A stretch of 64,000 nucleotides of DNA from an uncultured Porphyromonadaceae bacterium (GTDB lineage Bacteria; Bacteroidota; Bacteroidia; Bacteroidales; Porphyromonadaceae), in the NCBI GenBank assembly GCA_947253625.1, contig CAMYAB010000008.1, forward strand, positions 5,082 to 69,081. The letters are read 5' to 3'. Position numbers and translations under genes: made by a program. Shown one piece after another: positions 43,342-53,042 of this stretch. The stretch's first letter is position 1; each line of letters starts with the position of its first letter. Under the pieces are notes generated by a model. It saw only the letters and a program-made list of their open reading frames with translations. It did not search any database and was not told the origin of the DNA.

Positions 43342-45027
43342 TTACCGAAGCAAAGAGCGGTACTTGGCAAAGTCGCGGTCGTCCTTGAGGAATGTGGCGA
43401 TGGACGGATCGGCTTGGATGGCCGCCTTGAGCCCGTCTTGTACCATATCGCTCTGTGCCGTGCGTGCTCCGATGAGTGCGCGGAGGTAGTGAGTGCGTGC
43501 ATCGGGGCGACGTACGAGCTCGAGTAGCTGCATGGCGCGGTTGTAGTCCTTGTTGAGGATCTGTGCTAGGACTCCGTTGTTGGTGGGGGTGTTGTAGAGC
43601 TCACGTGCGGCCTGTGGGTACTGTCCCTCTTGCATGTAGATCAGCCCCAGTGCTTCGTTGAGCTCCGGCACATTGCTTACCTGCCCGATGAGGGTCTTGC
43701 CTTGGTTGAGCTGGCCATCCTGGAGTTTTAGGAGACCTTGGTTCATCAGTACCTCCTCGGCTTTGACACCGGCAGCCTTTGCCACGGTCTGAGCTTTTTC
43801 AAAGTACATGGCCGCACGTGCGTAGTCTTGGCTCTCATAGGCGAGGGCTCCGAGGTTGTTGTAGGCGCGGTAGTCTTTTGGGAAGAGTGAGGTGGTGGTG
43901 GCGTAGATCTTTTCTTTGGTGGCCGTGTCGTTGGTGAGTGTGGCAGCGTAGAGGATTTCGTCTATAGAGAGTTGTGCCGGACGAGTGGCTGCCAGGTCGC
44001 TGATCTCTTTGTCGCTTTTGCCAATGATCCGGATGTTGGCCACAAGGCGTGAACGACGCAGCTGTGGTAGGATCTCATCTGCCAATTGGCTGAACACTGA
44101 GGAGATGTTTTTGATCTCACGCTCGCGGACTTCGGGGTCTGGGTACATGGCCAGGACCCGTAGCACGAGGTCCTTGTCTTGTAGGTTGCTCTGCTCGACG
44201 AGGGCCTTGAATCCCTCCCAGTCTTGCGCTGTGTAGTGAGCGGCCACGGGTGCGTCTACATCCATGCGCTTGAGCTCACGACGCAGGTAGTCGGAGGTGT
44301 TTTTTTCGCGGCGTTCGGCGAGTTTTTCGTTGAGCTCCAGACCGCCATCAGGCGATGCATAGGCTTGCACTTCGACGTCTAGCTCTTGGTTGGGCGTGAT
44401 GTGTGCGCTCTCCACGATGTTTTTCCACTCCCGTACGTTGGCACTGTTGAGCTCACTGGAGCGGAGTCCGGCCTGCTGGATGAGGAAGTGAATGTTGGCA
44501 TCGTAGTTTTCTTTGATGATGCGCTGAAACTTGTCCGGAGCAATAGCCGGGGTCACAAATCGTGCATCGGCAAGCGCTTCGGTAGCGATCACTCCCTCTC
44601 CTATCTTCAGATCGGGTAGGCGTACCTCCTTGCCATTGATGCTGGCGTTGAACATGAGGACAAGCTGGGAGTTGCGCATGGCCGGATCCCAGGGGAAGTC
44701 GGAGTTGAGCACCTGTGTGGAGGCCGTCTTGTAGGGTACGGTCAGGGCATTGCCACGTACCTTTTCGCCTTGGAAAGTGTAGGCTGTGCCCCACTTTTCG
44801 CCTGTGGCATACTTGAGTACCGGGGTGATGCGCACGGTGGCGTTTTTGTTGAACCACTTGGCCGGGAAGCGCACTGTGATCGTAGCCGGTACTTGTCCAC
44901 CCTGTAGAACAAGAGGCTGTGGGTCCACTACTACGTGTTTGGCGTCCAGAGGCTTGAGTGTCCCTGCGCAGGAGGCCATCAGTAGGGCCATCGCACCTGC
45001 TAGAAATAGGGTCGCTGTTTTTTTCAT
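43342..45027 (-). CDS. OmpA-like and TPR-containing envelope lipoprotein
   Basis: A 561-residue lipoprotein (signal MKKTATLFLAGAMALLMASC). Residues about 30-200 form a beta-rich region. Residues about 215-260 look like an OmpA peptidoglycan-binding segment (LDVEVQAYASPDGGLELNEK, then LAERREKNTSDYLRREL). From about 380 there are TPR-like repeats (YRAYNNLGALAYESQDYARA, AAMYFEKAQ, LGLIYMQEGQYPQAARELYN). This suggests an outer-membrane structural or assembly scaffold touching peptidoglycan. It is well conserved in Bacteroidales as a hypothetical protein; the function is unproven. Confidence 0.8.
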   Translation of the reverse strand: MKKTATLFLAGAMALLMASCAGTLKPLDAKHVVVDPQPLVLQGGQVPATITVRFPAKWFNKNATVRITPVLKYATGEKWGTAYTFQGEKVRGNALTVPYKTASTQVLNSDFPWDPAMRNSQLVLMFNASINGKEVRLPDLKIGEGVIATEALADARFVTPAIAPDKFQRIIKENYDANIHFLIQQAGLRSSELNSANVREWKNIVESAHITPNQELDVEVQAYASPDGGLELNEKLAERREKNTSDYLRRELKRMDVDAPVAAHYTAQDWEGFKALVEQSNLQDKDLVLRVLAMYPDPEVREREIKNISSVFSQLADEILPQLRRSRLVANIRIIGKSDKEISDLAATRPAQLSIDEILYAATLTNDTATKEKIYATTTSLFPKDYRAYNNLGALAYESQDYARAAMYFEKAQTVAKAAGVKAEEVLMNQGLLKLQDGQLNQGKTLIGQVSNVPELNEALGLIYMQEGQYPQAARELYNTPTNNGVLAQILNKDYNRAMQLLELVRRPDARTHYLRALIGARTAQSDMVQDGLKAAIQADPSIATFLKDDRDFAKYRSLLR

Positions 45028-45070
45028 GTTGTTGCTGTTTTTTTATAGTGTTTGTAGTGAAACAAAATGG

Positions 45071-45541
45071 TTATATCCGGGTGCCGGTGTTGTCGACCGG
45101 CAAGTATTCGTCGTAGCTTTCGCCAAAGTCGGCAAGCTCACGGACAAGCGAGCTGCTGACCGAACTGAGTGTCGGGTCCGCCAGTAGGAAGATGGTCTCG
45201 ACCCCAAACTTTTGTCGGTTGACCTCGGCCAAGGGTCGCTCGGCCTCCAGGTCGTAGGTGTTTCGGATCCCGCGTATCAGCACGTTTGCTCCCACACTGT
45301 GTGCGTAGCGAGCTAGGATGCCTTGGTGGCTTGTGACGTGCACTCGCGGCTCCGATCGGTACAGGGTCTCCAGCCTCTGTAGACGCTCCTCTAGGGGCAT
45401 GAAAGGGGTCTTGTGGATGTTTACTCCTACGACGATATGTAGCTCATCCACCAGCGCAAGTGCACGCTTCACGATGTCGGCGTGTCCTTTGGTGAAGGGG
45501 TCAAAGCTACCTCCGTATACGCCTATCTTGGGTTCGGTCAT
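45071..45541 (-). CDS. coaD: Phosphopantetheine adenylyltransferase
   Basis: A 156-residue nucleotidyltransferase of coenzyme A synthesis. It has YGGSFDPFTKGHADIV (T/HxGH motif, about residues 9-24), LIRGIRN and the C-terminal SSVSSSLVREL. Length is typical. Its start overlaps the topoisomerase gene stop by 4 bases. Confidence 0.95.
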   Translation of the reverse strand: MTEPKIGVYGGSFDPFTKGHADIVKRALALVDELHIVVGVNIHKTPFMPLEERLQRLETLYRSEPRVHVTSHQGILARYAHSVGANVLIRGIRNTYDLEAERPLAEVNRQKFGVETIFLLADPTLSSVSSSLVRELADFGESYDEYLPVDNTGTRI

Positions 45542-47424
45542 AGCTCCAATTGCTCGTCTAGCTCTAGGTTGTCGACGATGAAGGACTGGCGCTCCGGAGT
45601 GTTTTTGCCCATATAAAACTCCAGTAGTTCTTTCACGTTGTCCTCCTTTTTCATGACCACGGGATCCAGTCGCATGTCTTCGTTGATGAAGTTTTTGAAC
45701 TCCTCCGGAGTGATTTCGCCGAGTCCTTTGAATCGGGTGACGTGTGCTCCGGAGCCAAACTTTGCGACCGCTCTGTCTCGCTCCGCCTCATCGTAGCAGT
45801 AGATGGTCTCCTTGTCGTGTCTGTCTCGGACTCTGAAGAGTGGAGTCTGGAGGATAAAGACATGGTTCTGACGGATGAGGTCTGGAAAAAACTGTAGAAA
45901 GAACGTAATGATCAGCAGGCGTATGTGCATGCCGTCCACATCGGCATCGGTCGCGACGATCACCTTGTTGTACCTCAGGTTGTCGATACTGTCTTCGATG
46001 TTGAGTGCAGCCTGTAGGAGGTTAAACTCCTCATTCTCATACACGATGGCTTTGGAGAGCCCGTGTGTGTTGAGGGGCTTCCCTCTGAGGGAAAACACCG
46101 CTTGATACTCTGCATTGCGACTCTGTGTGATGCTTCCACTGGCCGAGAGTCCCTCGGTGATAAAGATTGCGGTCTCCTCCGGGTCGACGGCCTTGGGGTC
46201 GTTGTAGTGTACGGTGCAGTCGCGTAGCTTCTTGTTGAATACTGCGGCCTTTTTTACCCGTTCTTTGGCCCGTTTGCTGATTCCGGAGAGGGCTTTGCGC
46301 TCGCGCTCGTTTTCCTGTACTTTTTTCAGAAGTGCTTCGGCGGTCTCCGAGTGGATGTGCAGGTAGTCATCCAGGTGCGACTTGAGGAAGTCACCGACAA
46401 ACTTCTGTATCGACACTCCCCCCTCCACGATCTCACGGGAGCCGAGCTTGGTCTTGGTTTGGCTCTCAAAGAGTGGCTCTTGGATGCGGATGCTGATGGC
46501 GGCGGTGATGCCGGAGCGGATGTCGTTGTAGTCAAAGTTTTTTCCAAAAAAATCCTTGATCACCCTTGCCACACTCTCCTTGAATGCCGACAGGTGCGTG
46601 CCTCCATGGATGGTGTTTTGCCCGTTGACAAAGGAGTAGTACTCCTCTCCATACTGTGTGGAGTGAGTGAGTGCCACCTCTATGTCCTTTTCCACAAAGT
46701 GTATGATGGGGTACAGTGGGTCGCTGGTCATGTTGTCTTCCAATAGGTCGAGCAACCCATTTTTGCTGACAAAGCGTTTGCCATTGAGGTGGATCGCCAG
46801 TCCGGGCTGGAGGTAGGCATACATTCGCAGCATCTCCTCGCAAAACTCCTGCTGGTACCTGTAGTTGCGGAAGATGGTTTCGTCCGGCAGGTAGGAGACC
46901 AGTGTGCCGTTTGGCTCATTTGGTGCGTCAAAAAGCTCGGTGCTACTCACCAGGTTGCCCCGCTCAAAGACTACCGTCCGACCCTTGCCCTCTCGGTAGG
47001 AGGTGACCTCTATGTGTTCGCTCAGGGCGTTGACGGCCTTGAGCCCGACACCGTTGAGTCCGACCACTTTCTTGAATACCTCGCTGTCGTACTTTGCTCC
47101 GGTATTCATGGTCCCTACCGCCTTTTCGAGAGAGGCTTGGGGTATACCACGTCCATGGTCGCGCACGGTCACGTGACGTTCGTCTCGGATCGTGATATAG
47201 ATGACCCGGCCATAGCCCATCGTGTACTCATCGATAGCGTTGTCGATGACCTCCTTGAGCAGGACATAGATCCCATCGTCCTTGGCAGTTCCGTCTCCCA
47301 GCTTGCCGATGTACATACCCGGCCTCAGGCGGATATGCTCCATCGGAGAGAGGGTCGACATTTTGTCGTCCGTGTACTCTGCGGCCTCGGGTAGATCTCG
47401 CTTTATATCTATATCTTCGGTCAT
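45538..47424 (-). CDS. parE: DNA topoisomerase IV subunit B
   Basis: A 628-residue type IIA topoisomerase ATPase subunit. GHKL motifs are present: EVIDNAIDEY, DHGRGIP and GLNGVGLKAVNALS. The Toprim domain begins FITEGLSASGSI and holds DADVDGMHIR. The length and Toprim form match the Bacteroidota ParE-type subunit more than GyrB. At the second Toprim position Leu replaces the Asp of the usual EGDSA; the catalytic Glu is retained. ParC is not adjacent. It precedes coaD with a 4-base overlap and follows the GNAT-like gene by 10 bases, suggesting one transcript. Confidence 0.9.
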   Translation of the reverse strand: MTEDIDIKRDLPEAAEYTDDKMSTLSPMEHIRLRPGMYIGKLGDGTAKDDGIYVLLKEVIDNAIDEYTMGYGRVIYITIRDERHVTVRDHGRGIPQASLEKAVGTMNTGAKYDSEVFKKVVGLNGVGLKAVNALSEHIEVTSYREGKGRTVVFERGNLVSSTELFDAPNEPNGTLVSYLPDETIFRNYRYQQEFCEEMLRMYAYLQPGLAIHLNGKRFVSKNGLLDLLEDNMTSDPLYPIIHFVEKDIEVALTHSTQYGEEYYSFVNGQNTIHGGTHLSAFKESVARVIKDFFGKNFDYNDIRSGITAAISIRIQEPLFESQTKTKLGSREIVEGGVSIQKFVGDFLKSHLDDYLHIHSETAEALLKKVQENERERKALSGISKRAKERVKKAAVFNKKLRDCTVHYNDPKAVDPEETAIFITEGLSASGSITQSRNAEYQAVFSLRGKPLNTHGLSKAIVYENEEFNLLQAALNIEDSIDNLRYNKVIVATDADVDGMHIRLLIITFFLQFFPDLIRQNHVFILQTPLFRVRDRHDKETIYCYDEAERDRAVAKFGSGAHVTRFKGLGEITPEEFKNFINEDMRLDPVVMKKEDNVKELLEFYMGKNTPERQSFIVDNLELDEQLEL

Positions 47425-47434
47425 TAGATTCGTC

Positions 47435-48637
47435 TCAGAGTTGTTTTACGTAGCAGCGACGGCGCTTGTGGTGCACTTTCTTGAAATAGGTCCACTGTAG
47501 CTGCACACTCGTGTTGTGCTCCAGCTCGGGGTTGCTCTCCACGTACTTGACCTCATACCTATTGACAGAGGGGATCAGATCCTCAAAGATGAGCGCATTC
47601 ACCCCTTTGCCCTGATAGTCGGGGCGTATCCCGATCAGCATCAGGTCGATGATGTCCGCTTTTTTGCTCTTCAGGGCTTTCATCAGGTGCAGAGCGCCGG
47701 TGGGCCACAGCCGGCCGTTCGCTTTTTGGAGCGCACGGGATAGGCTTGGCAGTGCCAGACCAAATCCGATCAGCTCCCCCGTAGTCTCCGCCACTATCAA
47801 GCTGAGTAGATCCAGCTTTACCAGTGGCAGATAGGCCTCTATGTAGTATTCGATTTGCTTCTGTGTTAGCTCGGTCACGCCATAGAGTTTGGCATAGCTT
47901 TGGTTGATGAGGTCAAAAAGGGGGTACCCGTACCTCTCCCTTAGGGTTTTCTTGTCGTCCAGGTGGATGACCCGTACTCCGTACTTTTTGCGTACCAGGT
48001 CACTGACCCGCCTGTGGCGTTCGGGGACCGCCTTGGGGACATAGATCTTGTACTCTTGCCAGTCCACATCCTTGTCGTATCCCAGTCGCTCCAAATGTGT
48101 GGGGTAGTAGGGGTAGTTGTAGAGCGTGGCCACCGTCGCCGGTTGCTCAAAGCCCTCGATCAGCATGCCCTCACGATCCAGGTCCGTAAAGCCCAGTGGC
48201 CCATGTATCTCGTCGCACCCCATCTCTCTGGCCCATCCCTCCACTGCCGAGAAGAGCAGGTCGACCACCCTCGTGTCGTCGATGAAGTCCACGTACCCAA
48301 ACCTGGCCCGCCGCTGTCCCCACTTCTCGTTGGCCCGATGGTTGATGATTCCGGCGATGCGTCCGACGACTTCGTCGCCACGATAGACGAGGTAGCAGAC
48401 GAGGTCACAAAACTCGAGAGAGGGATTCCGCCCTGGGGTGAGAGCATCGAGCTCATCACTCATGAGGAGGGGAACGTGATACGGGTCGCCATCGTACAAG
48501 TCGATGTTGAACCTCACAAAGTCCCTTAGCTCACTTCTGGTCCGAACCTTTTGGAGCCGAAGGGTCAGCGTCTCATGGTCCTTGTTCCGAAGGTAGCGTC
48601 TGACCTTGTTTTTGTATTCCTTGATTCCAAAGCTCAT
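47435..48637 (-). CDS. GNAT-like acyltransferase family protein
   Basis: A 400-residue protein conserved in Bacteroidota and some proteobacteria, often called an N-acetyltransferase. The second half has a GNAT fold: LSLIVAETTGELIGFGLALP, then IIDLMLIGIRPDYQGKGVNA, where RPDYQGKGV is the acetyl-CoA loop (about residues 339-347). The first half contains VCYLVYRGDEVVGRIAGIIN, an earlier GNAT-like strand pair, and MGCDEIHGPLGFTDLDREGM. Substrate unknown. It is the first gene of a run into parE and coaD. Confidence 0.8.
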   Translation of the reverse strand: MSFGIKEYKNKVRRYLRNKDHETLTLRLQKVRTRSELRDFVRFNIDLYDGDPYHVPLLMSDELDALTPGRNPSLEFCDLVCYLVYRGDEVVGRIAGIINHRANEKWGQRRARFGYVDFIDDTRVVDLLFSAVEGWAREMGCDEIHGPLGFTDLDREGMLIEGFEQPATVATLYNYPYYPTHLERLGYDKDVDWQEYKIYVPKAVPERHRRVSDLVRKKYGVRVIHLDDKKTLRERYGYPLFDLINQSYAKLYGVTELTQKQIEYYIEAYLPLVKLDLLSLIVAETTGELIGFGLALPSLSRALQKANGRLWPTGALHLMKALKSKKADIIDLMLIGIRPDYQGKGVNALIFEDLIPSVNRYEVKYVESNPELEHNTSVQLQWTYFKKVHHKRRRCYVKQL

Positions 48638-48829
48638 GGTGTGTCGTCTTTACTTCCCTATATGTGTGGATTGGCTTGCTGTCTAGCCACTCCCCCATGC
48701 TACAAAGATACCCAAAAATCTAGTTAGTCTCCCGATATCATGTCTCGGACAGACGTATCGGAAATAGAGACCCCCTTTCGCCCCAAAAGAGCAAAGTGCG
48801 ACAGCCCCCTCAGGCGAACTTTGTTTTTC

Positions 48830-48945
48830 TTCTATCCGTCTAAGTGATCGCTTCTATCCGTGAAAACTTTTGCTTCTATCCGTGGAACCTTTTGCTTCTA
48901 TCCGTGAAACCAAAGGCTCCTTGTAAGTGTTTGATTCTCAATATC
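48830..48945 (+). repeat. 22-bp-unit intergenic repeat, copy D
   Basis: Four units start at 48830, 48852, 48874 and 48896, exactly 22 bp apart. The first carries CCGTCTAAGTGATCGC. The tail AAGTGTTTGATTCTCAATATC ends at 48945, followed by CCCCGAAAATCGCCTGC and GTGTCGGTGTTTGCCGATC as in other copies. It lies in the divergent gap between the GNAT-like gene and ppiD. Confidence 0.88.
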
Positions 48946-49159
48946 TCCAAAAGAGGCTTTTTGACCCCGAAAATCGCCTGCTTTTTCACCTTTTTTAGAG
49001 GACTTTTGGAGGGAAAGGGTGTCGGTGTTTGCCGATCTAATTTATGTATCCCAAGGACTTTGTATTCAGAGGCTTTTCTATCACATGGCCCGGTCGGGTG
49101 ACAAATCTGATCCTGGGAGGTCGCAACGCCCTTCTCCCAAGGGTGGAAAACCTGCGACG

Positions 49160-49191
49160 TTTGATTAATTGCCGAAAAATAGCTACCTTCG
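49160..49191 (+). promoter_or_regulatory. Promoter of ppiD
   Basis: TTTG (49160-49163), a 20-base spacer and TACCTTCG (49184-49191), one base off TAnnTTTG, 44 bases before the start. Confidence 0.65.
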
Positions 49192-49234
49192 CACACTGAA
49201 CGTGTGCAATACGATTAGCAACAATTGTGTATAA

Positions 49235-51382
49235 ATGGCAACATTAGAAAAAATTAGAAACAGGGCAGGGTGTCTGGTCATGATTATTGGCTTTGCACTC
49301 CTAGCTTTCCTAGCCGGTGACCTGATCAATGGCGGGTCTACACTCCTGAGAGCGCGTGAGCTCAACGCTTTCTCTGTCAACAAAAAGACAGTCCAGATCC
49401 ACGACTATACCGATAGAATAGAGCGTGCGACCGAGCAGTATCGAGCTCAAGGACAGAGCCTCAATGAGGCTCAGACCGTCCAGCTGCGCAACCAGATCTT
49501 CTCGACCATGGTGGCCGAGCAGATCTTGCATGAGGAGACCTCCAAGCTCGGCCTGACCGTCACACCGGAAGAGACCTTTGACCTTGTGCAGGGTGACCAT
49601 ATCTCACCGGTAATTCTCAGCAATCCGATGTTCGTCAACCCCGAGACAGGAGCATTCAACAAGGCAGATCTCCTCAATTTCCTCAAGACGATCAACGACA
49701 AGAACGGCAACTATGCCCCCGATGCACAAGCACAGATCAGCCAGCTCAAGGCAATGTGGGCCGATACCGAGAAGCAGGTGCGTGACTTTAGCTTGAGCGA
49801 AAAGTACACCAACCTTATCAGCAAGGCAATCGTGACCAATGCCATCGAGGTGGAGCATGCACTGGAGGCCAATCGCACCGAGGCGGACCTCCTCTATGTC
49901 AGCCAAAATGCGAGACAGGTGAGCGACTCCTTGGTACAGGTCTCCGATGCAGATATCAAGGCCTACTACGACAGCCACAAGGAGTACATGCGTACCCAGC
50001 CCGGTGCTATCGTGGACCTAATCTATGCCAATATCACACCATCCGATGCAGACTTTCAGAAAGCACAAGAGGATGCCCAAGCCGCTCGCGAAGAGCTGAG
50101 CAGGGGGGATAATCCGGCTGTGGTGCTGAGTGAGTACTCCGACGTCCCCTACAACAACGTCTACATCACTATGGCGGACTTGCAAAACTCCGGGCTTTCG
50201 CAGCAGATCCTGGAGTTTGTCACCGGTGCCACGGTGGGGCAGGTGTCCGAGGTGATGACCGAGGGCAATAACTATATTGTAGCCATGCTCGCCGGCAAGA
50301 AAAACAGTGCCGAGAGCCTAAGGGTACGTCACATTGTGCTGGCACCCAAGGGCTCCTATGAGGGTCAAGTGAATGCAGACAGCTTGTTGCAAGTCCTGCA
50401 GGCTAGTCCCGCTACGTTTGCCACTGTGGCTGCAGAGCACTCCATGGATCGCAACTCCAGTAAGAACGGTGGCGAAATAGGATGGCTCAACGAGGCACAA
50501 GCCACTCAATACATAGGTGCGGACTTTGCCGACGCTATCTACCACGCACAGGTCGGACGCCCATTTGCCTTCACCTCCAAGTATGGTGAGCACATCATAT
50601 TGGTGGAAGAAGCGCGCCCCAATGTGGACAAGTACAATGTGGCACTGGCCGTCAATCAGGTGACCGCAAGCACCGATACGCACACTCGTATATACAACGA
50701 GCTAAGTCACTTCCTGACCACCAACAAATCCGTGGCAGGGATTGATACCGCAGCTGTCAACGCCGGCTATCAAGTCATGGATGACCTGAGAGTAATGAGT
50801 GCACAGCCTGTGATCGCCAACAATATCACAGACAGCCGTGAGGTGGTGCGCTGGGTCATGAACAACGACAAGGGACAAGTCTCCTCGATCATGGAGGCCG
50901 GTGACAAGTACGTCATTGCACGGGTGGTGGACAAGTTTGGCGAAGGCTACACCGACCTAAAGAGTGTGTCCGACCAGATACGTCCGATCGTGGCGATGGA
51001 GAAAAAGACGGACTACCTGTACGACAAACTGGTGGGTGCCGGATACAGCAGTCTGCAAGCCTATGCCGATGCTGTGAACCAACCTGTGGACACACTCTAC
51101 AGTGTCAAGTACACCACACCGCAGCTCGAGGCAATCGGTGCTGAGCCGGCACTCAATGCAGTGGCCACCTATGCACCGCTCAACACCCCCACTCCCGTAA
51201 AGGGCAATGGCGCGGTATATCTGGCCAGTGTACTCCGTCGAGACCAAGATCCCAACGCTCGCAGTGAAGCCGCTGTGAGAGCCGACCTCATCAACGGCCG
51301 ACGTGGCTTGGTGCGGATGCGTGCCCTCGAAGTGGTGATGGGCAAGGCTGACATCAAGGATCTCAGATGGAAGTTCTTCTGA
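49235..51382 (+). CDS. ppiD: PpiD/SurA-like peptidyl-prolyl isomerase, membrane-anchored
   Basis: A 715-residue periplasmic folding factor. A single N-terminal helix (CLVMIIGFALLAFLAGDLI, about 13-31) anchors it in the inner membrane. The N-terminal half is the SurA_N-type chaperone region (VAEQILHEETSKLGLTVTPE). A parvulin domain covers about 360-460: VRHIVLAPKG, then NGGEIGWLNEAQATQYIGAD and FTSKYGEHIILVEE. It assists outer-membrane protein folding. It is monocistronic with a strong terminator. Confidence 0.93.
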   Translation: MATLEKIRNRAGCLVMIIGFALLAFLAGDLINGGSTLLRARELNAFSVNKKTVQIHDYTDRIERATEQYRAQGQSLNEAQTVQLRNQIFSTMVAEQILHEETSKLGLTVTPEETFDLVQGDHISPVILSNPMFVNPETGAFNKADLLNFLKTINDKNGNYAPDAQAQISQLKAMWADTEKQVRDFSLSEKYTNLISKAIVTNAIEVEHALEANRTEADLLYVSQNARQVSDSLVQVSDADIKAYYDSHKEYMRTQPGAIVDLIYANITPSDADFQKAQEDAQAAREELSRGDNPAVVLSEYSDVPYNNVYITMADLQNSGLSQQILEFVTGATVGQVSEVMTEGNNYIVAMLAGKKNSAESLRVRHIVLAPKGSYEGQVNADSLLQVLQASPATFATVAAEHSMDRNSSKNGGEIGWLNEAQATQYIGADFADAIYHAQVGRPFAFTSKYGEHIILVEEARPNVDKYNVALAVNQVTASTDTHTRIYNELSHFLTTNKSVAGIDTAAVNAGYQVMDDLRVMSAQPVIANNITDSREVVRWVMNNDKGQVSSIMEAGDKYVIARVVDKFGEGYTDLKSVSDQIRPIVAMEKKTDYLYDKLVGAGYSSLQAYADAVNQPVDTLYSVKYTTPQLEAIGAEPALNAVATYAPLNTPTPVKGNGAVYLASVLRRDQDPNARSEAAVRADLINGRRGLVRMRALEVVMGKADIKDLRWKFF

Positions 51383-51408
51383 TCTCCTGACCGATAACAA
51401 AAAATCAG

Positions 51409-51450
51409 GTGGGGCCGTATCAACGCGAACGTTGGTACGGCCCCACTGCT
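51409..51450 (+). terminator. Terminator of ppiD
   Basis: GTGGGGCCGTA pairs with TACGGCCCCAC; inside, CAACG pairs with CGTTG around a CGAA loop. TGCTTTTG follows. It lies 27 bases past the stop. Confidence 0.85.
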
Positions 51451-51648
51451 TTTGTATGCCGATACTTTTCTTGCGCCGCAGTGACGGCCGGAGTCTCACG
51501 GTACTACCCAACGTATGCCTAGATTTTGCGGCGGGGGTGTGTATGCGGATTTCCAAATTTTGCTATATTTGTTTTGATGGCAATAGCCTGATACGCCGGC
51601 GGAGCCGACGTCTACACCCAAACCTTTTTCAGTAGAGACCAAGTGACT

Positions 51649-52989
51649 ATGGCAAAGAAAAACTACGTACTGGACACCAATGTCATCCTCCATGACTCAA
51701 ACTGTATAGCCAACTTTGAGGACAACAACGTCTACATCCCTATCACGGTACTCGAGGAAGTGGATCGTTTCAAGAAAGGCTACGACCAGATCAACTTTAA
51801 TGCCCGTAGCTTTAGTCGCATCTTGGACGAAAGTCTCGAGAAGAGCGGAGAGAGTGTCCGCGTCCTCGTCAATGGCGTCCAAATCAACTCGGACGGTGGA
51901 CGACTCTTCATTCTCACCAATGGAGAACGTCACCCCAAGATACACGAAGTCTTTCAGACAGAGATCAATGACCATAGGATCCTATCCGCCACACTGACAC
52001 TGACCGAAAGCGACAAGACCCATCCGACAATATTGGTCACAAAAGATGTCAACCTCAGGATCAAGGCTATAGCACTTGGACTGAAGACGGAGGACTACAC
52101 TACCGACCAAGTAGACCCGCAGGACATTTTTGCACCCACTAACCAAGAGGTGGAGATCGCCGACTCCGGTGTAGTGGACAGCCTCTATCTCTCTCGCTCA
52201 AGTGGTATACCGGTGGAGGAGGCCAAGCTGCCTTTCGCACCAATCCCCAACCAAACCTTTGTCCTCAATAGCCCAAAGGGAACGGCGCTTGTGCGTGTGG
52301 ATGCTGAAGCCAAAACCCTACGCACAGTCGAGAAAAAGACCCTCACCGGGATTTCGCCCCGCAATGCGGAGCAAGCCCTTGCGCTAAATGTGCTTGCAGA
52401 TCCCTCTCTGTCGTTGGTGGCACTCACCGGCACTGCCGGGACCGGCAAGACGCTACTGGCACTGGCTGCCGCACTCTCGCAGATGGACGACTATCAGCAG
52501 ATCCTCCTGGCACGCCCCATCGTAGCACTCTCCAACAAAGATATAGGCTTCCTCCCCGGTGGCTACAAGGAGAAGATCGCTCCCTACATGCAACCCCTAT
52601 TTGACAACTTGAGCGTCATAAAAAATCAGCTCGGTGCCACCTCCGCACAATATCAAAGGATAGAGGAGCTCCAGAAAGATGAGCGACTTGTCATAGAGGC
52701 TCTGGCATTCATCCGCGGAAGATCTCTCAACCACACAATCTGCATCATCGATGAGGCGCAGAACCTTACACCACAGGAGATCAAGACGGTCATCACGCGC
52801 GCCGGTGATCATACCCGCATGATCTTCACCGGAGATGTACGACAGATCGACTCCCCCTACCTGGAGGTCTACAGCAATGGTCTATCCTACATGATCGAGC
52901 GCATGAAAGGGGAGAGCTTTTTCGCACACGTGAATCTTGTCCACGGTGAGCGATCACAACTCAGTGATGTGGCCGCCCGCAAGCTCTAG
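51649..52989 (+). CDS. PIN-domain PhoH-family ATPase
   Basis: A 446-residue two-domain protein of the PhoH2 type. The PIN ribonuclease domain fills about 1-130, with acidic residues in YVLDTNVILHD and VLEEVDRFKK. The PhoH ATPase covers about 250-446: Walker A is GTAGTGKTLLALAAAL, followed by RPIVALSNKDIGFLPG and IDEAQNLTP (Walker B). Such proteins are RNA helicase/RNases. The start at 51649 (ATGGCAAAG) follows a GTG two codons earlier; the ATG is more likely. Confidence 0.92.
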   Translation: MAKKNYVLDTNVILHDSNCIANFEDNNVYIPITVLEEVDRFKKGYDQINFNARSFSRILDESLEKSGESVRVLVNGVQINSDGGRLFILTNGERHPKIHEVFQTEINDHRILSATLTLTESDKTHPTILVTKDVNLRIKAIALGLKTEDYTTDQVDPQDIFAPTNQEVEIADSGVVDSLYLSRSSGIPVEEAKLPFAPIPNQTFVLNSPKGTALVRVDAEAKTLRTVEKKTLTGISPRNAEQALALNVLADPSLSLVALTGTAGTGKTLLALAAALSQMDDYQQILLARPIVALSNKDIGFLPGGYKEKIAPYMQPLFDNLSVIKNQLGATSAQYQRIEELQKDERLVIEALAFIRGRSLNHTICIIDEAQNLTPQEIKTVITRAGDHTRMIFTGDVRQIDSPYLEVYSNGLSYMIERMKGESFFAHVNLVHGERSQLSDVAARKL

Positions 52990-53042
52990 CCCCCTATTCA
53001 CACCCGCTCCCGTAGCAACGTAATCCAACCAATCCAACAACT

